Assembly (NCBI GenBank): GCA_035571835.1
Contig: DATNBU010000039.1
Coordinates: 186,001 to 250,000 of the forward strand
Source: Candidatus Limnocylindrales bacterium
Lineage (GTDB): Bacteria; Desulfobacterota; Binatia; UBA1149; CAITLU01
Direction: 5' to 3'
Length of the DNA: 64,000 nt
Under the pieces are notes generated by a model, which saw nothing but the letters and a program-made list of their open reading frames with translations, was not told where the DNA came from and searched no databases. How positions within the stretch are numbered: the first letter of the stretch is position 1; each line of letters begins with the position of its first letter. Of the stretch, positions 55,150 to 62,582 are shown one piece after another. The position numbers and the translations under genes were made by a program.

Positions 55150-57327
55150 TTACGGGCAGCCGCCGACGCCGGGAATGTACTGCTCCCCGGGGTCGCTCGC
55201 ACAGAAGTACTCGAGCGTTGCCTGCCGCACGAGACGCGCCGGGCCCGGAAGCCCGATCGACGTGTTCTTGCCCGCGCCGCTCGTCGGCGGAACGCAGAAC
55301 GTCGCACCGGTGACCGGCTCGTTGGGATCGACTTCGCCGGTGGCGACGATCGGATCCGGGAAGCACGCACGGCGCTCGGACAGTGAGCAGGTCCCTGCGT
55401 TGAATCCGATCGAGCCCGCGATGCAGTCGACGTTGGTTACGCACGCGACGATTCCACTGCCGTCCGCATCGCGCACGCCATCGCAGAACCTGTCGTCGGG
55501 ACCGGTCGCGCAGTGTCCGCCGCCGTCGCCGTCGGCGGCGCACTGACCATCCGTGCATCCATTGGGCGAAGGAAAGATTCCGATCCCGGCCGACGAGCAC
55601 GTCGCCGGATCGCACGTCCCGAAGTCGGCGGCCTGGCAGTCGGCGTTCGTCGTGCACGTCCTCGTGAAATTGCCCGAGCAGCGCGTGTTGCCGAACGTCG
55701 TGCAGGTTCCGATGTTCAGATCCTGGCAATCGGCATTGTTGTCGCAGCCGATTTGATTCCAGCCCGAGCAGTTGAGCACTCCCGAGCAATCCCCGTCGGT
55801 GTTGCACGCGACGGCGGAACCTCCACTGCACATCAGGCACGGGCAGTTGCCGCCGGACGGAAGACTCGGATTGCACGGCACGACGGCCGCGAGCGACGAC
55901 GACGCGGTGGTCTCGACGTCGCGGACCGACAGTCCGCTTCCGGTAAAGTTGAGATCCGCGTCGGGGCTGCAGTCGAGGCTGTATCCTCCGCCGCCGCCGG
56001 CGCCGCCGGGGCGCGCCGGGAACGAAGCATTGGTGGCTTCGACGTCGCAGCTCTGGCGGTCGTTCGGACCGCCGATGCAGACGCCGCCGCGAACGCCGTC
56101 GCGCGCCACCGGATCGAGCTCGCAGAAATCACCCGCCGTGCAGTCGGCGTTGGCAGAGCATTGCGTCTGATGGTTGGCATGGCACGTGCCGCCGCACACC
56201 GGGCACGGCGACAGCAGGCTGAGCCCGCTGTAGGCGACCAGCTCGAGGTTCTTGGTGATCTCTGCGGCGCCGGTGTCGACGTTGATCGTGCCGGTCACGT
56301 CGCTCGCAAAGCGCGGCAGCAGGCAGAACGGGAACTCGACCGATGCGACCGGCTGCGGCGGCGAGTCGTAGCACTCGCACGTCGACGCGCCGGTGCAGCT
56401 TCCGATGCAGTCGTTGTCGCTGCCGCAGGTCTTTCCGTCGCCGTTTCCACAGCGCGGCGTGGCGTCGCACGTCTTGCGTCCGGTCGGGCAGTCGCTGTTG
56501 GTCGAACAGACGATCTGCGGATCGAACGCGCAGTGCGCGTTGCACGGCCCGCCGGTGCATTCTGCGTTGTTCGCACAGCTCGAGCCCGGAAACGCACCGC
56601 CCGCGCACGCACGGCACTGCGCCGCATCCGGCGACAGAGGGTCACTGCAATGCACGCGGATGTCGTTGCCGCAACGGCAGTTGCCCGCCGCTGCGTCGAT
56701 TCCGTCGATCGAGCAGACTCCGCACGCTCCGCCGGCAAGCTCGCAGTCGAGGCTCAGGCGCAGCACGGCGCCTTCGTCGAGGTCGATCTCGTGGGCGTTG
56801 CCGGTCCAGCCGAGATCGAGCTCGCTCTCGGTGCGGCAGCGTCCGCTCGTGCAGATGCCGGCCGCGCAGTCGGTATTTGCGGTGCAACTGCCCGCGGTGC
56901 CGGCGTTCGTCGTCCAGTCGACGGCGCCCGGACACGAGTTGATCTCCGACAGCGTCGTCGTGGTCGTGCTCTCGCATGCCGGGCAATCGAGCGTGACTTC
57001 GATTCCCACGGCGGCCTTGAGGCACAGCAGCGCGTCGCTCGAAAGGATCGAGCCGCTGTCGTTGACGTCGCAGATGCAGAGCGCGCAGTCGCGAATGTCG
57101 ACCGCCGTCTGAAGAATGAACAGGCAGTCCGATGTCTTCGGGCCCGTGGTGTTGACCGGAAGGCTGCAGCCGGCCGCTGCATCGGCGCGCTGCGGCGCAA
57201 GTGCAACGGCCATGAAGACCGTCACGAGCGCGCCCGCCACAAGCGCGCCACGTCCAGGAACGATGCGGCGCGCAATGGCTCGGCGAGCGTAAGGGAGAAT
57301 GCTGCTGGTCGGCGCACTTATCGGCAT
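55150..57327 (-). CDS. Secreted Cys-rich protein with dockerin-like pair and Thr linker
   Basis: 725 residues. The N-terminus is long and Arg-rich, then hydrophobic (GALVAGALVTVFMAVALAP), cleaved near RADA/AAG. Immediately after it comes a dockerin-like pair (LFILQTAVDIRDC, DVNDSGSILSSDALLCLKAAV) and a TTTTTL linker. The rest is Cys-rich with CSANADCTAGDFC, CSTNSDCPTGRKTC and CNTDGDC-like units, plus two beta-sandwich-like domains (ASDVTGTINVDTGAAEITK; LSLDCELAGGACGV). The order is reversed relative to the Cys-rich locus at 9-42 kb, where the dockerin pair is C-terminal. It may bind the cohesin-like domains there; that is speculation. It is tail to tail with the exonuclease gene. Confidence 0.8.
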   Translation of the reverse strand: MPISAPTSSILPYARRAIARRIVPGRGALVAGALVTVFMAVALAPQRADAAAGCSLPVNTTGPKTSDCLFILQTAVDIRDCALCICDVNDSGSILSSDALLCLKAAVGIEVTLDCPACESTTTTTLSEINSCPGAVDWTTNAGTAGSCTANTDCAAGICTSGRCRTESELDLGWTGNAHEIDLDEGAVLRLSLDCELAGGACGVCSIDGIDAAAGNCRCGNDIRVHCSDPLSPDAAQCRACAGGAFPGSSCANNAECTGGPCNAHCAFDPQIVCSTNSDCPTGRKTCDATPRCGNGDGKTCGSDNDCIGSCTGASTCECYDSPPQPVASVEFPFCLLPRFASDVTGTINVDTGAAEITKNLELVAYSGLSLLSPCPVCGGTCHANHQTQCSANADCTAGDFCELDPVARDGVRGGVCIGGPNDRQSCDVEATNASFPARPGGAGGGGGYSLDCSPDADLNFTGSGLSVRDVETTASSSLAAVVPCNPSLPSGGNCPCLMCSGGSAVACNTDGDCSGVLNCSGWNQIGCDNNADCQDLNIGTCTTFGNTRCSGNFTRTCTTNADCQAADFGTCDPATCSSAGIGIFPSPNGCTDGQCAADGDGGGHCATGPDDRFCDGVRDADGSGIVACVTNVDCIAGSIGFNAGTCSLSERRACFPDPIVATGEVDPNEPVTGATFCVPPTSGAGKNTSIGLPGPARLVRQATLEYFCASDPGEQYIPGVGGCP

Positions 57328-57454
57328 TGGCGATTAGTAGCGCCACATCCGCGCGCGAAACAATAGGAGACAGGCGAATCCGCCCTCTCCGCATCGCGAA
57401 GAGTGCGACTGTGCAACTGATCGAGGGGGAGAACCCACCCCTTGGCGGATGATC

Positions 57455-59002
57455 TCAGGCGGCCTTTGCGTGCGAGCGCAAAGCAACCGCCGGCCTGGAT
57501 TCGGCCGATGGCTCGTGCCGGAGCTCGAGGACGCCGTCTTCGAGCTTTCCGAAACGGATCGTCGCGAGGTCGCGCGCGTAGTTCTGGTGCAGACGCCACG
57601 GAGCGCGCTTTCCCTGCCTCGGGAACTTGTCCATTGCGCGCACCACGTATCCGGACGTGAAATCGAGCCACGGCAAGGTTTCCTGCTGCGGGTCGTCGAT
57701 GCGCGGCGTCGCCGCTGCGTAGCCGAACTGGTCCATGTGCCGGAGCAGCCGGCAGACGTACTCGCACGTCAGGTCGCACTTGAGAGTCCACGATGCGTTC
57801 GTGTAGCCGAACGCCGACGCCATGTTCGGGACGTCGCTGTACATCATGCCTTTGTACGAAAGCGTCTTGCTGAAATCGACGTCCTTGCCGTCGACCGCCA
57901 CCGTCATTCCGCCGAGCAGCTCGAGGACGAGGCCGGTGGCCGTGACGACGATGTCGGCTTCGACCTCCTGGCCGCTGGTCAGCCGGATTCCGGTCGGCGT
58001 GAACGTGTCGATGTGACCGGTGACGACCGACGCGCGGCCGCTGCGGATCGAATCGAACAGGTCGTTGTCGGGAACCAGGCACAGGCGCTGGTCCCACGGG
58101 TTGTAGCTCGGGGTGAAATGGGTCGCGACGTCGTAATCCGGACCCAGGCTCTCGCGGACGCGCGCAATCAGGCCTTCCTTGACGCGCGCCGGGCTGCGGC
58201 GCGCCCAGTTGAAGAAGAACAACTGGAGCAGGACGTTCTTCCAGCGCGTGAGCGCATACGCGAGCTCGAGCGGCACGTGCGCGCGAAGCCAGTTGGCAAT
58301 GGCGTCTTCGCCGGGCCGCGACACGACGTACGTCGGCGATCGCTGCAGCATGGTTACGTGCGCGGCGTCCTTCGCCATCGCCGGTACCAGCGTAACCGCG
58401 GTCGCACCGCTGCCGATCACGACGACGCGCTTGCCGGCGTAATCGAGATCGGCGGGCCACTGCTGCGGATGCACGAGCGTGCCGCCGAACGTGTCGAGAC
58501 CGGGAAAGTCCGGCGTGTAGCCGGCCGAATAGCGGTAGTAGCCGGAGCACATGAACAGGAATCGCGCACGCAGCGTGACCGTGCGGCCTTCGTGCTCGGC
58601 CGCGACGCTCCACAGCGACGTTTCACTCGACCATTCGGCGCGCACGACGCGGTGGTGGAAACGGATGTGGCGGTCGATGCCGTTCTCTTCCGCGGTCTCG
58701 CGTACGTACTGGAGAATCGAGCTGCCGTCGGCGATCGCCTTCGCGTTCTCCCACGGCTTGAACGCATAGCCGAGCGTGTACATGTCGCTGTCGGAGCGGA
58801 TGCCCGGATAGCGGAACAGGTCCCACGTTCCGCCGATCGCGCCGCGCGCTTCGAGGATTGCATACGAGTGATCCGGACAGCGGGCCTGCAGATGGTAGGC
58901 CGCGCCGATGCCGGAAAGGCCGGCGCCGACAATGAGAACGTCGAGAACCTCGGAGGCATCGGATGGTGTCAGCGAGTGCATGGACGCGGTGGGCCGGGCC
59001 AT
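57455..59002 (-). CDS. Flavin-dependent monooxygenase, Baeyer-Villiger type
   Basis: 515 residues from ATG 59002, with GGAGGT 6 nt upstream. FAD-binding GxGxxG at GAGLSG (26-31), the BVMO fingerprint FGGTLVHPQQWP (172-183, FxGxxxHxxxWP) and the NADPH-binding Rossmann motif GSGATA (197-202). Such enzymes insert oxygen next to carbonyls, turning ketones into esters, and use NADPH. Substrate unknown. Its promoter has -35 TTGACA (59119-59124), N17 and -10 TACATA (59096-59101) on the minus strand, with the 19-bp operator 59083-59101 over the -10, so repression is expected from the divergent TetR gene. Confidence 0.93.
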   Translation of the reverse strand: MARPTASMHSLTPSDASEVLDVLIVGAGLSGIGAAYHLQARCPDHSYAILEARGAIGGTWDLFRYPGIRSDSDMYTLGYAFKPWENAKAIADGSSILQYVRETAEENGIDRHIRFHHRVVRAEWSSETSLWSVAAEHEGRTVTLRARFLFMCSGYYRYSAGYTPDFPGLDTFGGTLVHPQQWPADLDYAGKRVVVIGSGATAVTLVPAMAKDAAHVTMLQRSPTYVVSRPGEDAIANWLRAHVPLELAYALTRWKNVLLQLFFFNWARRSPARVKEGLIARVRESLGPDYDVATHFTPSYNPWDQRLCLVPDNDLFDSIRSGRASVVTGHIDTFTPTGIRLTSGQEVEADIVVTATGLVLELLGGMTVAVDGKDVDFSKTLSYKGMMYSDVPNMASAFGYTNASWTLKCDLTCEYVCRLLRHMDQFGYAAATPRIDDPQQETLPWLDFTSGYVVRAMDKFPRQGKRAPWRLHQNYARDLATIRFGKLEDGVLELRHEPSAESRPAVALRSHAKAA

Positions 59003-59082
59003 CGGGGACCTCCAGGTCGGCTCGCGAGCCGGAGAGCTGCGCGCGCGGGATTGGAACGCTTGCGCCAGCGTGCCATCCCATT

Positions 59083-59101
59083 TACATAGCGTGATTATGT
59101 A
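59083..59101. promoter_or_regulatory. Operator over the -10 of the monooxygenase promoter
   Basis: TACATAG-N5-TTATGTA, one mismatch from the palindrome that recurs at 59824. It covers the minus-strand -10 TACATA. The -35 TTGACA is at 59119-59124. Confidence 0.8.
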
Positions 59102-59124
59102 TATGCGTGCCCGCGGCGTGTCAA
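59096..59124 (-). promoter_or_regulatory. Sigma-70-type promoter of the monooxygenase gene
   Basis: TTGACA, 17 nt, TACATA. Downstream it drives the monooxygenase start 94 bp away. Same sequence design as the promoter at 59801. Confidence 0.8.
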
Positions 59125-59160
59125 CGACTTTTCTGCCCGCAGCGGCGGAGCTCGGGTAAC

Positions 59161-59793
59161 GTGCCGAGACGCAGCGCTGCCGACGCTGCCCGCACCCGCC
59201 TCGACATCCTGCGGGTGGCACGAAAGCTGTTCTCCGAACAGGGGTACGCCGCCACCACCACATCCGAGATCGCGGAGGCCGCGGGCGTCACGGTCGGTGC
59301 GCTGTTTCACCACTTCGACGGCAAGCTCGGGCTTTTCCGCAGTGTGTTCGAAAGCCTCGAGGTCGAGATGGACTCGTACGTGCGCGAAACTGCCGGCCCT
59401 CCGACCGGCGGGCTCGAAACGTTTCTCACAGGCTTCCGCGCATACCTGGAATTCGCAAAACGCCGCGATTTTCACCGCATCGTAATGCTCGAAGGCCCGG
59501 TCGTGCTCGGCGAAGCCGAGTGGCACGCGATCGACGTTCGCCAGGGCGCCACCACGCTGATGGAAGGTCTGCAGCTTCTCGTCGCGGAGGGAATCATCGA
59601 AGACCGCCCGCTGCGCCCCCTCGCCCTGCTTCTGCTCGGCGCGATGAGCGAAGCGGGATTCACGGTCGCGCGCGGAGGGTCGCGCAAGGATCTCGATGCG
59701 CTCGTCGACGCCATGCGCTATCTGCTCACGTCGCATCTGAAGAAAAACAATCGACCAGTGGGCCCAGCCACACGTGTTCGACGCACACGCTAG
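59161..59793 (+). CDS. TetR-family transcriptional regulator
   Basis: 210 residues from GTG 59161, after GGAG at -10. Helix-turn-helix near the N-terminus: TTTSEIAEAAGVTVGALFHHF, then DGKLGLFRSVFESL, as in TetR/AcrR proteins. The C-terminal ligand domain is generic, so the inducer is unknown. It is divergent to the monooxygenase and upstream of the COQ4-like gene, and both neighbours carry the same 19-bp palindrome at their -10 boxes. A single repressor controlling both is therefore very likely. Its own promoter lies in the same 158-bp gap, probably giving autoregulation. Confidence 0.92.
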   Translation: MPRRSAADAARTRLDILRVARKLFSEQGYAATTTSEIAEAAGVTVGALFHHFDGKLGLFRSVFESLEVEMDSYVRETAGPPTGGLETFLTGFRAYLEFAKRRDFHRIVMLEGPVVLGEAEWHAIDVRQGATTLMEGLQLLVAEGIIEDRPLRPLALLLLGAMSEAGFTVARGGSRKDLDALVDAMRYLLTSHLKKNNRPVGPATRVRRTR

Positions 59794-59800
59794 GATTCGA

Positions 59801-59842
59801 TTGACAGGCTGCGCCCGGGTCTATACATAGCCGCACTATGTA
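59801..59842 (+). promoter_or_regulatory. Promoter and perfect 19-bp operator of the COQ4-like gene
   Basis: -35 TTGACA (59801-59806), 17 nt, -10 TACATA (59824-59829). The -10 is the left arm of TACATAG-N5-CTATGTA (59824-59842), a perfect palindrome. Confidence 0.88.
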
Positions 59843-59907
59843 AATGCCCGCGTACGTTGCGGGCTGGGTGCGGAAAGGTCCCGCACAACGTCCAGAGGAA
59901 GATTGCC

Positions 59908-60633
59908 ATGAAACAGCGCGGCGTCGTCTCCCGTCCCATCGAACCCCTGACCGCACTGCGTGCGATCCGCACACTGCTCGCGAATCCCGAGGAAACCGCG
60001 CTCGTGTTCCGCATCATCCGCGCGCTTTCCGGGCAGAGCTTCGAGCGCCTGTACCAGCGCATCCTCGCCGACCCGACCGGTTCGGTCATTCTGAACGAGC
60101 GCCGCAACATTCTCCCGGTCCTGCAGGATCGCGATCGCCTGCGCGATCTCGCGCCAGGAACTCTCGGCCGCGAGTACGCACGCTTCTGCGACACCGAAGG
60201 CCTCACCGCCGACGGCCTGGTCGAAGCCAGCGTCGAGGAGGAAGACGATTCCGTGTTCCTCGACGAGCGCGCGAGGGTCCTCAGCATGCGGCTGCGCGAC
60301 ACGCACGACCTCTGGCACGTCGTGACCGGCTATCAGCGTGATCTTTTCGGCGAAGGCGCGCTGCTCGCGTTCTCTTACGCGCAGACCGGAAACCCGGGCA
60401 TCGCGTTCATCGTGGTGATGGCGGCGATCCGCCGCTGGCGCGAAGGCCATTCCGACGCCGTGCGCCTGAGCTGGCAGGCATGGCGCCGCGGGCGCCGTGC
60501 CGCGTCGTTCGTCGCCGCCGACTGGGAAGCGATGCTCGCGCTTCCGCTCGCGGAGGTCCGCCGGCGTCTGTGCATCGACGAGCCGAAGGAATACACGCCG
60601 CTGTTTTCGGCCGCCGCAGCCGCGGCGCGCTGA
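59908..60633 (+). CDS. COQ4-like (ubiquinone biosynthesis scaffold family) protein
   Basis: 241 residues from ATG 59908, with GAGGAAG 6 nt upstream. It contains the COQ4 zinc motif HDLWH (133-137) followed by eleven residues and Glu149, the HDxxH-x11-E arrangement. In eukaryotes COQ4 is a ubiquinone pathway component; some bacterial members sit with redox enzymes. Here it shares its operator and promoter type with the BVMO-like gene, so it may act on a lipid or quinone substrate of the same pathway. It is convergent with the cyclase gene after 59 bp. No membrane segment. Confidence 0.85.
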   Translation: MKQRGVVSRPIEPLTALRAIRTLLANPEETALVFRIIRALSGQSFERLYQRILADPTGSVILNERRNILPVLQDRDRLRDLAPGTLGREYARFCDTEGLTADGLVEASVEEEDDSVFLDERARVLSMRLRDTHDLWHVVTGYQRDLFGEGALLAFSYAQTGNPGIAFIVVMAAIRRWREGHSDAVRLSWQAWRRGRRAASFVAADWEAMLALPLAEVRRRLCIDEPKEYTPLFSAAAAAAR

Positions 60634-60692
60634 AAACGTCGCATCGCTGAAACGTCGGCGGCGCATCGCTGACCCGTCCACGTCGGAGCGCG

Positions 60693-61541
60693 TCAGCGGC
60701 GAATGAAAAGCGTGCGCTTCCCGCGCAGCCCCTTGAGCTCGTGCTCCCCATGAATATCGAACTGTAGGCCGGAGCCTTCGAGCAGATCGTGCGTGGTCGC
60801 CGAGATCAGCACTTCTCCGGCGCCTGCCATCGACGCGACCCTGGCCGCCGTGTGCACCGCAACGCCGCGTGCCTGGCCGCCGACGATCTCGACTTCGCCG
60901 GTGTGAATCCCGATGCGAAGCTCGAGCCCGAGCTCGCGAACCGCGCTGTCCATGGACGCCGCCGCGCGCACGGCGCGAGCCGGCCCGTCGAACAGCGCAA
61001 GGAACCCGTCGCCGAGCGTGGCCATCTCGCGACCTCGAAACTGGTCGATGGCGGCCCGCACCGTGATGTTGTGCTTTTCCAGCAGCTCGGCCCACGCACG
61101 GTCTCCCAGGCGCTCGAGGATCGACGTGGAGTCGACGATGTCGCTGAACAGGATGGTCGCGAGCGTGCGTTCGCCGAGCTCTTCCGGTGACGCGCCGTAG
61201 GTCCGCCCGCTCGTGAATTCGATCGAGTCCCACGGCTCGCTGCCTTCCACCCACGCATCGTGCCCGGGCGGAATCTCGTAGGCATCGCCCGGCCCGATGA
61301 CCATCTCGGTTCCGTCGTCCTGGAGCACGTGAAGCGAGCCGGAGATCGTGTAGCCGAGATGCCGATGCTGGCACGAGCGGGTTCCGGTGATCGGGCCCAC
61401 GTCCGTCGACCAGCGCCAGCCGGGCTGGAACAGGAACCGGCAGACGGCAACCTCGCCAAGCTGGACGACGTCGACCTTGCCGTTGGGAAACGTGCGCTCC
61501 TGATCGGGCTGGCTGAAACCTTTGCGTTGCAGGAACGGCAT
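60693..61541 (-). CDS. Cupin-adenylate/guanylate cyclase (class III-like) fusion
   Basis: 282 residues. Residues 1-110 form a cupin (HRHLGYTISGSLHVL, EIPPGHDAWV), the rest a class III nucleotidyl cyclase catalytic domain: ILFSDIVDST with metal Asp134, TLGDGFLALF with metal Asp178, and VAVHTAARV containing the transition-state Arg. The purine-specifying Lys of the KTxGDG motif is replaced (MATLGDG), so substrate and activity are uncertain; the family can be degenerate. If active, it would make cAMP or cGMP in response to a small ligand bound by the cupin. It is convergent with the COQ4-like gene. Upstream 164 bp separate it from the divergent NTF2-like gene. Confidence 0.88.
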   Translation of the reverse strand: MPFLQRKGFSQPDQERTFPNGKVDVVQLGEVAVCRFLFQPGWRWSTDVGPITGTRSCQHRHLGYTISGSLHVLQDDGTEMVIGPGDAYEIPPGHDAWVEGSEPWDSIEFTSGRTYGASPEELGERTLATILFSDIVDSTSILERLGDRAWAELLEKHNITVRAAIDQFRGREMATLGDGFLALFDGPARAVRAAASMDSAVRELGLELRIGIHTGEVEIVGGQARGVAVHTAARVASMAGAGEVLISATTHDLLEGSGLQFDIHGEHELKGLRGKRTLFIRR

Positions 61542-61705
61542 CGGGCCGGAATCATCCGACAGTACGCACCTGCGTGCAAGATGACGGCCGACGGCTGCGT
61601 GCGCGTCGGCGACAGGAAAACCGCGACTGCCTTGCCGTCATCCGGGCAGTCCACTACGTTCGGCGCCGCACCCTGCTCATCGGCCGGAAGTCACTGGAGG
61701 ACACC

Positions 61706-62173
61706 ATGCGTGCATCGATCTGGATGTTGTTGGCAACCATGCTCCTGGTCACCGTGAACGTGGCCCCGGCGCTCGCGTCCGACAAGGAAGACGCAATGGT
61801 GCCGGTGCGCCGCTTCATCGACAGCATGAACAAGAACGACGCGAGGGGCGCGACGGCGGCGTACGCGCCGCAAGCCAGCATCACCGACGAGTTCCCGCCT
61901 TACCACTGGATCGGCAATTCCGCGTTCGCCGACTGGGTCCGCGATTTCGAAATCGACGCGACCAAGAACGAGGTCACGAATCCGCGGGTCACGCTGCAGA
62001 ATCCGCGCCACGTCGACGTCGTCGGCGATCGCGCGTACATCGTCGTTCCCGCTGCGCTCTCCTTCAAGCAGCACGGCAAGCCGAAGACCGAGAAGGGCGC
62101 GGTGATGACGTTCGCGCTGCAGAAGTATCCTGACGGGTGGCTGATCGCCGGCTGGACCTGGACCAAGCACTGA
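61706..62173 (+). CDS. Secreted SnoaL/NTF2-like protein
   Basis: 155 residues from ATG 61706, with GGAGG 5 nt upstream; the frame begins earlier without a ribosome site. Signal peptide RASIWMLLATMLLVTVNVA, cleaved near ALA/SDK. The mature part has the cone-shaped NTF2/SnoaL pattern: VRRFIDSMNKNDARGATAAY, then alternating strands ending YPDGWLIAGWTWTKH. Such small domains bind hydrophobic ligands or act as cyclases/isomerases, and many have no known activity. No catalytic Asp/His set is conserved clearly enough to name one. No operon partner. Confidence 0.8.
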   Translation: MRASIWMLLATMLLVTVNVAPALASDKEDAMVPVRRFIDSMNKNDARGATAAYAPQASITDEFPPYHWIGNSAFADWVRDFEIDATKNEVTNPRVTLQNPRHVDVVGDRAYIVVPAALSFKQHGKPKTEKGAVMTFALQKYPDGWLIAGWTWTKH

Positions 62174-62582
62174 CTGCGGCACGACGCCCGCACCGCGTTC
62201 GATCTCAATCCGTTCTGCTCGCCTCCCCCGTTGCAGGCACGCAACGTATTCTCGCCGCGCCGCGTACGAGGCGCTACTTCTGATTCAGACCCGGATTCGC
62301 ACTCTTGCGGATTTCCGTAACGCGAAACGCCGGTGCACCCCGCCACTGCGTGATCACGCGGCGCAGACGCCACTCGTGAACGACTTCACGACCATTAGGC
62401 TGCCCCCTTTGCGCCGCAGTTCCTGCGCTTTTACTCCTCGGCATGCGCCGACACGGCATGGCGCCGGGCGAATGCACGCCGGGCGGACGTTCGCGGCAGT
62501 CGTGCGGTATTGACGGACGGTGACTTGCGCGCAAGCGTCATGACATCCGGTGTTCCGCGCTTCGCGCAAGGAGACTACCCCT
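62174..62582. other. Intergenic region before the last gene
   Basis: 409 bp without a supported gene. A minus-strand frame (62274-62534) ends in GREVVHEWRLRRVITQW, then AFRVTEIRKSANPG, but lacks ribosome site and family evidence. The promoter of the following gene is unclear; AAGGAG at about -15 is its ribosome site. Confidence 0.4.

Noticed and set aside
62274..62534. Small minus-strand frame ending AFRVTEIRKSANPG
   Set aside because: Looks faintly gene-like, but no ribosome site, neighbour or family evidence; left unannotated.
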